This document shows, in pieces, positions 1-5,314 of a DNA stretch of 5,772 nucleotides. The stretch is from Ruminococcaceae bacterium UBA2656. GTDB lineage: Bacteria; Bacillota; Clostridia; Oscillospirales; Acutalibacteraceae. The notes beneath the pieces were generated by a model, which did not search any database, was not told where the DNA came from, and worked only from the letters and a program-made list of their open reading frames with translations. Location of the stretch: assembly GCA_002359465.1 (NCBI GenBank), contig DENA01000009.1:84725-90496 (forward strand), given 5' to 3'. The first letter of the stretch is position 1. Each line of letters begins with the position of its first letter. The translations under genes and the position numbers were made by a program.

Positions 1-9
1 AAGCGCTAA

Positions 10-84
10 CATACTCTTAAGAAGACGGGATATGAGGCGGCGCAGATAAGCATGGATGCCGCGGTTAAGGCAATTTTCAAATAA
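10..84 (+). pseudogene. Possible C-terminal tail of an upstream coding sequence
   Basis: The frame beginning at base 1 has a stop at 7-9 and then reads about 24 residues (ending MDAAVKAIFK) to TAA at 82-84. The residue make-up (KKTGYEAAQ followed by an amphipathic stretch) looks protein-like, but there is no start codon or ribosome binding site inside the window. Another frame reads ALTYS up to a stop at 18-20, immediately before this tail. A one-base frameshift in the last part of a gene entering from the left would join the two readings. I do not recognise the family. It could equally be chance coding-like sequence next to the window edge. Confidence 0.25.
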
Positions 85-279
85 ATCGCGGCAAAAGCGC
101 TGTCGTCCCTCCAACTGACAAATTTCTCTGTCAGAGAATGCTATATTATAGTCAGGCACTGGATACATTGGTAGATGGTTGCCTTAACGCTCTTGTGTGC
201 CTCCGGTAGGCATCACAAGAGCGTATTTTGTATCAGGCTTTTTTGACTTTCTTGTAATGAAGCCGCCGCGATTATCATT
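85..279. other. Structured intergenic region, no gene seen
   Basis: No open frame with a ribosome binding site is visible here. Several inverted repeats are. TTCTCTG/CAGAGAA lies at 124-130/132-138. CTGACA/TGTCAG lies at 115-120/129-134 and competes with the first pair. AGGCA at 154-158 can pair with TGCCT at 180-184. A strong hairpin lies at 187-224. The stretch lies between a gene tail ending at 84 and the minus-strand LysR gene ending at 280, so it is the 3' side of both. It matches no riboswitch or small RNA family that I recognise. Confidence 0.5.
187..233 (+). terminator. Hairpin, probable rho-independent terminator
   Basis: An 11-bp perfect stem (ACGCTCTTGTG at 187-197 with CACAAGAGCGT at 214-224) is capped by a 5-bp stem (TGCCT/AGGCA) with a CCGGT loop and one bulged T at 213. 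On the plus strand ATTTTGTAT follows, a modest U-tract. On the minus strand TTAAGGC follows, so it fits best as a terminator for the gene ending at 84. It may still slow or protect the 3' end of the LysR transcript, whose stop is about 55 bases away. Confidence 0.6.
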
Positions 280-1149
280 TTAATCGTTAAGCATGCCAAT
301 AAATTGATTTATTATCCCCGTCAAATACTTGTTTTTATGATAGATCACTTTAAACTGCCTTTTAAATGATATTCCCTGCGCATATTTCTGACAGAGCAGC
401 CCGGACGCTACCTCGTTTACAACAGCACGTTTTGAAATGACCGAAATGCCTAGCCCTTCCGAAACAGCCATTTTAATTGTATCCGCATTATTGCACGTCC
501 AGGTAACTCTCCATGACAGATGGTTTTCGTTCATTTTATCCTCAAATGTTTTGCGGGTTCCGCTTCCTTTTTCACGGATGATAAAATCTTCCTTTTCCAG
601 TTCCTTTGGTTCGATAACCGTGCGAGCGGCAAACCGATGATTTGAGGAGCAGATAAGGACCAGCTCGTCATCCATAAATGCGCGGCAAAGGATATCCGGA
701 GAACTGGTCTCTCCTTCCACCAGACCCATATCAATTTTATCCTGTAAGATCAGATTTTCTATATTGGCAGTATTATCTTCAATTACTTCAACATTTGTCT
801 GCGGATTCATCTTCTTAAAATCTGAAACAAGGCCCGGCAATACATGGGCCCCGACCGTAACGCTGGCGCCAATCCGGATAAAACCGTTTTGGTGCAGCGT
901 TTTCATGTCATTTTCCACAACTTCATTCATCCGAATGATATACCGTGCATAGCTTAACAGCTTTTGTCCCGCCTGTGTCAAATACAGTTTTCGGGACAGC
1001 CGTTCAAAGAGTTTGACATCATAGTGTTTTTCAAGCTCGGCAATCGCCTGACTTACTGCGGATTGGGACATAAAAAGCTGTTCCGCCGCAGAAGTCATAT
1101 TCATTGTGTCACATACCGAAACAAATATTTTGAAGTGCCGTAAAGTCAT
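280..1149 (-). CDS. LysR-type transcriptional regulator (YeiE/CysL-like)
   Basis: This is a full-length 289-aa LysR regulator. Residues 1-60 are the winged helix-turn-helix, with the hallmark run of A-A-E-Q-L, S-Q-S-A-V-S, I-A-E-L-E and L-F-E-R, followed by LTQAG. A linker helix covers about 60-88. The two-lobed effector-binding domain starts at FIRIGAS (90-96) and includes IREKGSGTR (191-199), typical of the CysB/CysL/CbbR/YeiE group. The ATG at 1147-1149 is supported by GGAGG about 8 bases upstream. It is divergent from the YeiH-type transporter, with a LysR box between them, so it most likely controls that transporter and itself. The gene pairing resembles yeiE-yeiH of enterobacteria, where YeiE has been linked to sulfite sensing. 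Whether the ligand here is sulfite or another anion is inference. Confidence 0.93.
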   Translation of the reverse strand: MTLRHFKIFVSVCDTMNMTSAAEQLFMSQSAVSQAIAELEKHYDVKLFERLSRKLYLTQAGQKLLSYARYIIRMNEVVENDMKTLHQNGFIRIGASVTVGAHVLPGLVSDFKKMNPQTNVEVIEDNTANIENLILQDKIDMGLVEGETSSPDILCRAFMDDELVLICSSNHRFAARTVIEPKELEKEDFIIREKGSGTRKTFEDKMNENHLSWRVTWTCNNADTIKMAVSEGLGISVISKRAVVNEVASGLLCQKYAQGISFKRQFKVIYHKNKYLTGIINQFIGMLND

Positions 1150-1168
1150 AACCGCCCTCCTATAACTG

Positions 1169-1193
1169 TTATCTTATGAATATAATAAGATAA
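1169..1193. promoter_or_regulatory. LysR-box operator dyad between the divergent genes
   Basis: TTATCTTAT (1169-1177) and ATAAGATAA (1185-1193) are perfect 9-bp inverted arms around a 7-bp spacer. They contain CTTAT-N7-ATAAG, which satisfies the T-N11-A LysR consensus. A third half-site, CTTAT, lies at 1204-1208, and ATAATAA/TTATTAT (1190-1196/1205-1211) forms a second, overlapping dyad. The main dyad centre is about 54 bases upstream of the predicted transporter start point. LysR proteins usually place their recognition site in this area. Confidence 0.75.
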
Positions 1194-1199
1194 TAATAT

Positions 1200-1228
1200 T
1201 TTACTTATTATATGTCAAGGTGTATGAT
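1200..1228 (+). promoter_or_regulatory. Predicted sigma-A promoter of the transporter gene
   Basis: TTTACT at 1200-1205 and TATGAT at 1223-1228 are separated by 17 bases. The -10 box is good (5 of 6) and the -35 box is weak (4 of 6), which suits a promoter that needs activation by the adjacent LysR protein. Transcription would begin near 1235, leaving a leader of about 19 bases with AGGAGG at 1241-1246. Confidence 0.5.
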
Positions 1229-1253
1229 AGTCAGCGAAAAAGGAGGAGATGTT

Positions 1254-2246
1254 GTGAAAACTCTCATCAATAAACTGCCCGGCATCGCGCTGACGGCACT
1301 GATTGCCATACCCGCGTGGCTGATCGGAAGGGCGTTCCCCATCATAGGCAGCCCGGTGCTGGGAATTGTATTCGGTATGCTGCTGGCGTTCTGGAAAAGG
1401 CCCGTATTTTTTAACGACGGCATCAGTTACACATCAAAAAAACTGCTGCAATACTCCATTATTTTGCTCGGTTTTGAAATGAATCTGTTTCAGGTTTTTA
1501 AAGTAGGGAGCCAGACGCTGGTTTTAATGCTTTTTACGCTGACTGCAGCCTTTATAACGGCATTTGTGGCGGGTAAAGCATTAAACCTGAACGGCAACAC
1601 GAAAACATTAATCGGTGTTGGCTCGGCAATATGCGGCGGTTCCGCAATAGCGGCTACCGCCCCTGTCATTCATGCGGACGAGGAAGAAGTGGCCCATTCC
1701 ATTTCAACCATCTTCCTTTTTAATGTCATTGCCGCTTTCCTGTTTCCTTTTCTGGGACATGCACTGGGCATGAGCGACCAAAGCTTTGGCCTGTGGGCCG
1801 GAACCGCCGTCAATGATACCTCCTCCGTAGTGGCAGCCGGCTATTCCTTCAGCAACGCAGCGGGAAATCTTGCGGTAATTGTAAAATTGACAAGAACATT
1901 AATGATCGTCCCCGTTACGCTGGTGCTTGCGGTATACACTTCAAGAAAAGAATCCGGAAACAAAAGCGGAAAATATAATATCGTAAAAATATTCCCCTGG
2001 TTTGTGCTGGGCTTTGTGGCGGCTTCCGTAATCAATACTTTTATCCCTGTGCCCTCCGGTTTGACCGGCTTTCTCTCTCAGGCGGGGAAGTTTGTCATTG
2101 TCATGGCGATGGCATCTATCGGCCTGAATACCAATCTTGTTAAACTTGTTAAAAGCGGCGGAAAACCAATTCTGCTTGGTTTCATCTGCTGGTCCGTCCT
2201 GGCGGTTACTTCACTCGCTGTACAGCAGTTTATCTTACATATATAG
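1254..2246 (+). CDS. YeiH/UPF0324 family putative sulfate/sulfite exporter
   Basis: This is an integral membrane protein of 330 aa with roughly ten hydrophobic segments, the normal size for UPF0324 (PF03601, Cons_hypoth698). Family signatures are visible: GVGSAICGGSAIAA at 121-134, LWAGTAVNDTSSV at 180-192, KLTR at 211-214 and ASIGLNTNL at 287-295. The start is GTG at 1254, with AGGAGG seven bases upstream. The in-frame ATG at 1212 lies near the promoter, has no ribosome binding site, and would add 14 polar residues. The family is annotated as a putative sulfate exporter. Substrate and direction are not firmly established, and the divergent LysR gene supports a role in sulfur-anion stress. 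Transcription ends at the hairpin at 2266-2300, so the gene is monocistronic. Confidence 0.92.
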   Translation: MKTLINKLPGIALTALIAIPAWLIGRAFPIIGSPVLGIVFGMLLAFWKRPVFFNDGISYTSKKLLQYSIILLGFEMNLFQVFKVGSQTLVLMLFTLTAAFITAFVAGKALNLNGNTKTLIGVGSAICGGSAIAATAPVIHADEEEVAHSISTIFLFNVIAAFLFPFLGHALGMSDQSFGLWAGTAVNDTSSVVAAGYSFSNAAGNLAVIVKLTRTLMIVPVTLVLAVYTSRKESGNKSGKYNIVKIFPWFVLGFVAASVINTFIPVPSGLTGFLSQAGKFVIVMAMASIGLNTNLVKLVKSGGKPILLGFICWSVLAVTSLAVQQFILHI

Positions 2247-2265
2247 CCACTCTATACGATCGCGT

Positions 2266-2300
2266 ATGCAAAAAGGCACCCTTCGGGTGCCTTTTTGCAT
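2266..2300. terminator. Bidirectional rho-independent terminator
   Basis: Perfect 16-bp arms (2266-2281 and 2285-2300) surround a TTC loop. The GC-rich core is GGCACCC/GGGTGCC and it is flanked by A5/T5. Each strand therefore yields a stem followed by a T-run. It sits 20 bases past the transporter stop and 10 bases past the stop of the minus-strand NifX-like gene, serving both convergent transcripts. Confidence 0.95.
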
Positions 2301-2310
2301 CGCTGTTCAG

Positions 2311-2688
2311 TTAATCGCAGTGGTTTTTGCAGTCGCATACATGGTCGGGCTCATGTTCCGAATGGTCGCATCCGCCTCCCATGTCGTGCAAATTTCCGGA
2401 AAGATAGGCGGTCACCGCGCTTTCAATATTGCCTTCGGCCCCGGATATCAGTTCGATTCCGGCAGAAGACAGCATCTGTTTTGCCCCGCCGCCGATTCCG
2501 CCGCAAATCACCGCGTTTACGCCCATGCCCTTTAAAAATCCAGTCAGTGCGGCGTGCCCGTTCCGGCTGGCGTCAACCGTCTTTTTTTCTTTTACTTTGC
2601 CATTTTCAACGCTGAAAAGAGTAAAGACCGGGCATTTCCCAAAATGCTGAAAAATCTGATCGCCTTCTGTTGTTACTGCAATTTTCAT
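2311..2688 (-). CDS. NifX/NafY-type FeMo-cofactor-binding domain protein with Cys/His-rich tail
   Basis: This 125-aa protein carries the dinitrogenase iron-molybdenum cofactor domain (PF02579, Nitro_FeMo-Co). It opens MKIAVTTEGDQIFQHFG with the family's HFG signature (15-17), and VICGGIGGGA at 60-69 is the second signature. The last 25 residues form a metal-binding-looking tail with His at 101, 109, 112, 116 and 123 and Cys at 107, 118, 120 and 124. The ATG at 2686-2688 has AGGAGG six bases upstream. The longer open frame to 2823 overlaps the upstream gene and lacks a matching domain. It is the second gene of an operon, 37 bases behind the DUF134 gene. Such stand-alone domains occur widely in anaerobes without nitrogenase, and a role in metal or Fe-S cluster carriage is inferred. 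No nif gene is nearby. Confidence 0.9.
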   Translation of the reverse strand: MKIAVTTEGDQIFQHFGKCPVFTLFSVENGKVKEKKTVDASRNGHAALTGFLKGMGVNAVICGGIGGGAKQMLSSAGIELISGAEGNIESAVTAYLSGNLHDMGGGCDHSEHEPDHVCDCKNHCD

Positions 2689-2725
2689 ACTTATCCTCCT
2701 AATATTCTGATCATTTTGCGGCGCT

Positions 2726-3094
2726 TCATTGTCCACGCTGTTGCCCCGATTTTTCCTCTTTGTTGTCGAACCTGCAATTTTTGCATCTTCTGTGGCACCT
2801 GCATGGATATTCCGCCAATTCATAATTTCCGCCGCCGATTTCTATTGCTTCTCCGGTACAGAGTGCTTCCGCTATTTTTTTTCTCGCCTGATACAAAGTC
2901 CGCTGAAAAGTTGCCCTTGATACATTCATGCTGCCCGCTGCGTCATCCTGCTCCAAACCTTCCATGTCACACAGCCGAATCGTTTCCAACTCCTCAACCG
3001 TAAGTGCAATGGTTCTATCATACGGCTTTTGAGGTGTAAATATCCTGTTTTCAGGAACAGCACATACTCTGCGGCATTTAAATCCTGTTGGCAT
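2726..3094 (-). CDS. UPF0251 (DUF134) family DNA-binding protein
   Basis: This 122-aa protein of the UPF0251/DUF134 family (PF02001) begins MPTGFKCRRVC, close to the usual N-terminus of the family. Residues about 31-78 (LTVEELETIRL to KKIAEAL) form a helix-turn-helix of the sigma-70 region 4 type, with NVSRATFQRTL as the recognition part. Cysteines at 7 and 11, then a cluster at 98, 100, 104 and 107 (CRCHRRCKNC), suggest bound metal or an Fe-S cluster. The ATG at 3092-3094 has GGGAGG six bases upstream. An upstream in-frame ATG at 3128-3130 coincides with the predicted transcription start and is rejected. It is the first gene of the operon with the NifX-like gene, a common pairing. It probably regulates this operon, perhaps in response to metal or redox state (inference). 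Confidence 0.9.
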   Translation of the reverse strand: MPTGFKCRRVCAVPENRIFTPQKPYDRTIALTVEELETIRLCDMEGLEQDDAAGSMNVSRATFQRTLYQARKKIAEALCTGEAIEIGGGNYELAEYPCRCHRRCKNCRFDNKEEKSGQQRGQ

Positions 3095-3116
3095 TTGACA
3101 CCTCCCAAAAGATAAT

Positions 3117-3155
3117 GAGCATATGCACAAATAAAAGTATAGTATGCATATGCTC
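3117..3155. promoter_or_regulatory. Paired inverted operators GAGCATATGC in the DUF134 promoter
   Basis: GAGCATATGC at 3117-3126 and its exact reverse complement at 3146-3155 share the self-complementary core GCATATGC and are 19 bases apart. The right copy fills the spacer between -35 and -10, and the left copy starts about four bases past the predicted start point. The right arm is upstream of the transcript, so this is a DNA operator rather than an RNA hairpin. Binding at both sites would block polymerase. The encoded DUF134 protein is the obvious candidate binder, but that is inference. Confidence 0.7.
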
Positions 3156-3164
3156 GTTTGTCAA
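3136..3164 (-). promoter_or_regulatory. Canonical sigma-A promoter of the DUF134/NifX-like operon
   Basis: Read on the minus strand, TTGACA (3164-3159) and TATACT (3141-3136) are 17 bases apart, matching 6 of 6 and 5 of 6 of the consensus. The predicted start is near 3129, about 35 bases before the DUF134 ATG. Such a strong basal promoter overlapped by operators indicates control by repression. Confidence 0.85.
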
Positions 3165-3336
3165 GAGCCGACTCATAATCCGCCGCATACCGCTCTTCGC
3201 TTCCAAAAATTTAGTTTAGTTTTATCAAAAAAGCACACTGAGTCTGGCTTTGAGTCAAATGAGGGGGGCGGCAGTGTGTAATTCCTTTTGCAAAGCGTTT
3301 TAATGACGCAAGACTCTGCGAAAAATGCATTTATGC
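3165..3336. other. Intergenic region between divergent promoters, no gene seen
   Basis: No open frame with a ribosome binding site is seen. CACACTG (3234-3240) and CAGTGTG (3272-3278) form a 7-bp inverted repeat with a 31-base, G-rich loop that includes GGGGGG. On the minus strand this is followed by six T residues (3232-3227), so it could be a weak terminator in that direction. TGAGTC occurs at 3239-3244 and 3251-3256, and in reverse at 3170-3175. GCGT/ACGC at 3296-3310 is a minor repeat. Base composition becomes AT-rich from about 3200 rightwards. Confidence 0.4.
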
Positions 3337-3365
3337 TTGTCATTAAGTGGTAAATATTCTATAAT
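3337..3365 (+). promoter_or_regulatory. Predicted sigma-A promoter of the methyltransferase gene
   Basis: TTGTCA at 3337-3342 and TATAAT at 3360-3365 are 17 bases apart (5 of 6 and 6 of 6). Transcription would begin near 3372, giving an AT-rich leader of about 67 bases before the ATG at 3439. A second TATAAT at 3374-3379 lacks a good -35 box. Confidence 0.7.
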
Positions 3366-3438
3366 TAAGAAAATATAATTATAGTATTGCGGTATATTTT
3401 GTAGAATTATTGTAATGAAACTAGAAGGAGAATTCACG

Positions 3439-4482
3439 ATGTTTACCAAAACAAAGCAAAAAATTGACCGCCAGGTTAGAAAATGGTATACGGATTTTGG
3501 AAATGAGTTTGTAAAGGAGCCTCTAAGTAAAATCAGAAACGAATTAAATACCCCGGTCGAGAACGCCACAGCCCCCCAAAAGGACGCTCTGCTTTCAAGA
3601 AATGACGAAGCTATTTTCCCAGTGTCTTATCCTCCTGTATTTCAAAAGAAGGAATATCATTACTATATTGAAAAATACAAGTTGTTCCAATATCATATTG
3701 ACTTTTTTAATGAACTATCAAGCAGAATTGACTTGAAGGGAAAGACTATCTTGGAAATTGGCGGCAGTAATATGCATCGGGACATCATTTTTGAAAAATT
3801 TGGCATTAAAAAATATGTCTGCGTTGATAAACCGTGGCAAACACACCTGGAAACATGGAAAGAGCATTATGCCTCAACGCCTATTTATAATTTTGGAGAA
3901 ATCAGCCTGAAAGACGCAATCGCAAAAGATGATTACGTGATATTCAACGGATACGGAGAAGACATTACAGATGACTTTGCCGGTCAGTTCGATCTTTGTA
4001 TTTCCAACTGCTGTCTGGAACATGTTGTGAAGCTGAGCGAAGTTTTGGATAAAATTTACCTTTCACTAAAGTCCGGCGGAAAATTTTACACAAGGTTTGG
4101 ACCGATCTGGTCCTGCGCAGGCGGATCTCATTATTGGTTTACCGACGACTTTAATTTTAACTTTCGAGCGCCTGTCCCGGATTTTGCCCATTTAACAGCA
4201 TCCTATTCTGACATTCTGGAACTTCTGAAACAAAAGAAGCCCGACCTACTTTCCCACGAGAATGCGGCTTGGCAGATTAAGAACGGGGGAGCCGTACTGA
4301 ACCGGTATTTCTATGAAGATTACGCCTACATGCTGGACCATTCAAAATTTCAGAAATCATCCATTCGTTCTTATTGGGATTTACAGCCGAACAAAGAAAC
4401 AAGAGAAATTCTTGAAAAACATTATCCACACAACCGGCGCTTTGAGGTATGGGGTACTGAAATCTGCGCCCTTAAGCTGTAG
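3439..4482 (+). CDS. Class I SAM-dependent methyltransferase
   Basis: This 347-aa soluble protein has a methyltransferase core at about residues 85-235. ILEIGGSN (104-111) takes the place of motif I, D130 in YVCVDKP is the likely acidic residue at the end of strand 2, FDLCISNCCLEHV (184-196) is motif II and the following helix, and LKSGGKFY (210-217) is motif III. The SAM-binding loop reads E-I-G-G-S-N rather than the common E/D-x-G-x-G-x-G, a variant seen in some Methyltransf_11/23-type enzymes. The N-terminal 80 residues and the C-terminal 110 residues are extra and carry no domain that I recognise. The ATG at 3439 has AAGGAG eight bases upstream, whereas the ATG at 3415 has none. The gene is a single transcription unit in AT-rich DNA. 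The substrate is unknown; small-molecule or surface-glycan methylation is possible. Confidence 0.85.
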   Translation: MFTKTKQKIDRQVRKWYTDFGNEFVKEPLSKIRNELNTPVENATAPQKDALLSRNDEAIFPVSYPPVFQKKEYHYYIEKYKLFQYHIDFFNELSSRIDLKGKTILEIGGSNMHRDIIFEKFGIKKYVCVDKPWQTHLETWKEHYASTPIYNFGEISLKDAIAKDDYVIFNGYGEDITDDFAGQFDLCISNCCLEHVVKLSEVLDKIYLSLKSGGKFYTRFGPIWSCAGGSHYWFTDDFNFNFRAPVPDFAHLTASYSDILELLKQKKPDLLSHENAAWQIKNGGAVLNRYFYEDYAYMLDHSKFQKSSIRSYWDLQPNKETREILEKHYPHNRRFEVWGTEICALKL

Positions 4483-4607
4483 AAACTGTAATTTTCATCC
4501 GAAGCAAAAAGGTTCCGGTTTTCTTTTAAAAAGGAATACATACAAGTTTTGAGCAATATAATCATGCAAAGTGCAAAATCTGTTATTGCATATTTTTCTG
4601 CGATTTT
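4483..4607. other. Gap between methyltransferase gene and IS3 remnant
   Basis: Nothing convincing is seen here. There is no clear terminator after the methyltransferase stop: the run around 4500-4535 has A- and T-rich tracts but no stable GC-rich stem. Part of this stretch may be decayed 3' sequence of the insertion element to its right, but no terminal inverted repeat could be identified. Confidence 0.3.
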
Positions 4608-4760
4608 TCAAAAAGGAGAGAGGGGCTTCTCTGCGAAGTGAACTATTCCGTAAAAAAATGTCCATTCGGGCTTGTTCGAGGTTGTCATATCGGCATCCTG
4701 AGCAAGCTCTCTTTTTAGCGTATGACAAAAAGATTCCATCATAGCATTGTCATACGTGTT
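4608..4760 (-). pseudogene. IS3-family transposase (OrfB, integrase core) C-terminal remnant
   Basis: On the minus strand, 4760-4704 reads NTYDNAMMESFCHTLKREL. This matches the conserved IS3 OrfB block G-N-x-Y-D-N-A-x-x-E-S-F-x-x-x-L-K-x-E, including the catalytic Glu of the DDE triad. After a shift of reading frame between 4703 and 4696, 4695-4654 reads CRYDNLEQARMDIF, the following IS3 block (Y-x-T-x-E-E-A-R-x-x-I-F). The end then degrades (RREAPLSFLKN in one frame, EKPLSPF and a stop in another), recalling the family's R-R-H-S-x-L-x-x-L-S-P. A stop codon sits just before NTYDNA. No OrfA, no N-terminal part of OrfB and no terminal repeats are visible, so this is an inactive fragment. Confidence 0.85.
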
Positions 4761-4851
4761 TCAGTATTTCTTTAACTCACATAGCATATTTATTGCACTT
4801 TTTATCTTTATGTCGTACAGGCGTTCAGGATCATCTTATTTCATCCTATAT
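4761..4851. other. Short gap between IS3 remnant and small ORF
   Basis: This is AT-rich sequence with no start or ribosome binding site. The minus-strand frame feeding the transposase remnant reads ELKKY and a stop here, with further stops upstream, so it may be eroded transposase sequence. No terminator stem is evident for the small minus-strand gene ending at 4852. Confidence 0.3.
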
Positions 4852-5112
4852 TTACGATTTTTGATTCAGCAATTCTAGTTTTGCTTTTGCTTCATCAAGT
4901 AATGTAAACCAATTTTCTTTGTATTTTTCATCGCTTCTCAAATATTCAAACTTTTCTCCCTTTAGTAAAATATTGTATCCTTCATTTGAGCGAACGTTAA
5001 AGCCCAAGCATTTTTCTTCTAGAAGTACATATTCACAAGTCCGTATATCCCATTTGAAAGAGTATATAGTGTCACCTACACAACACGGGAATATTTTTGA
5101 TAATTCAGCCAT
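4852..5112 (-). CDS. Small hypothetical protein, 86 aa
   Basis: This is an 86-aa acidic/lysine-rich protein with no signal peptide or membrane segment. It contains CCVGDTIYSF (10-19) near the start and ends in ENWFTLLDEAKAKLELL (66-82), which resembles the F-x-T-x-x-E-A-x-x-x-L ending of small proteins often found in clostridial prophages and integrative elements (family resemblance, from memory). The ATG at 5110-5112 is preceded by AAGGAGG, an ideal site four bases away. The in-frame ATG at 5133 lies before that site and is rejected. A promoter is predicted at 5154-5182. It stands alone beside an IS3 remnant, consistent with mobile or prophage-derived DNA. Function is unknown. Confidence 0.75.
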   Translation of the reverse strand: MAELSKIFPCCVGDTIYSFKWDIRTCEYVLLEEKCLGFNVRSNEGYNILLKGEKFEYLRSDEKYKENWFTLLDEAKAKLELLNQKS

Positions 5113-5153
5113 AATACCTCCTTTATGTCTCATCGTTTATAGTGATCGTATAT

Positions 5154-5182
5154 AGTATAAGCCATTTGCTACGTTGTTTTAA
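5154..5182 (-). promoter_or_regulatory. Predicted promoter of the 86-aa protein gene
   Basis: On the minus strand, TTAAAA (5182-5177) and TATACT (5159-5154) are 17 bases apart. The -10 box is strong and the -35 box weak. Transcription would start near 5147, about 35 bases before the chosen ATG. Confidence 0.45.
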
Positions 5183-5285
5183 AAGGTAATATTTGTAAAC
5201 CAATAAGCATGTTGGGAATAGCCGCATTATATTATTCGATGAACTCGGACAAATTTATGGGGTATGTGAATGAATCCTTGTCATT
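5183..5285. other. Intergenic stretch between divergent genes, nothing clear
   Basis: No gene is supported. The sequence is AT-rich with scattered stops in all frames checked. It separates the promoter of the small minus-strand gene from the putative promoter of the rightward gene. TTGTCA at 5278-5283 could act as a -35 box, but the nearest good -10-like sequence is 22 bases away, too far for sigma-A. Confidence 0.3.
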
Positions 5286-5314
5286 CACTGCCACTGCATA
5301 TTCAACATAATATA
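5286..5314 (+). promoter_or_regulatory. Possible sigma-K-like sporulation promoter
   Basis: CACT at 5286-5289 and CATAATATA at 5306-5314 are 16 bases apart. They fit the sigma-K pattern of an AC-centred -35 box and CATA-N3-TA at -10. The leader to the ATG at 5359 would be about 40 bases. Such short motifs occur by chance in AT-rich DNA, so this is suggestive only. Confidence 0.35.

Noticed and set aside
1212..1253. ATG at 1212 as the start of the transporter
   Set aside because: It has no ribosome binding site and lies within or before the predicted promoter; GTG at 1254 has AGGAGG at the right distance and matches the family N-terminus.
2689..2823. N-terminal extension of the NifX-like protein up to 2823
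   Set aside because: It overlaps the DUF134 coding region and adds 45 residues with no domain, while the ATG at 2688 has an ideal AGGAGG and starts exactly at the domain.
2137..3003. Plus-strand open frames opposite the DUF134/NifX-like operon
   Set aside because: They lie antisense to well-supported genes, cross the terminator, and have unusual residue content and no ribosome binding sites.
2311..3094. Nitrogen fixation locus
   Set aside because: The FeMo-cofactor-binding domain occurs widely in anaerobes without nitrogenase, and no nifHDKENB gene is present in the window.
3095..3130. N-terminal extension of the DUF134 protein up to 3130
   Set aside because: The ATG at 3128-3130 coincides with the predicted transcription start and lies next to the operator; the ATG at 3094 has GGGAGG and fits the family start.
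3366..3438. SAM-type riboswitch in the methyltransferase leader
   Set aside because: The leader is only about 67 bases, very AT-rich, and shows no conserved riboswitch core or terminator stem.
3300..3569. Minus-strand 89-aa frame across the methyltransferase promoter and start
   Set aside because: It has no ribosome binding site, antisense overlap with a recognised gene and its promoter, and a composition typical of translated AT-rich noncoding DNA.
4919..5155. Plus-strand 78-aa frame opposite the 86-aa protein
   Set aside because: It is antisense to a gene with a much better ribosome binding site and promoter.
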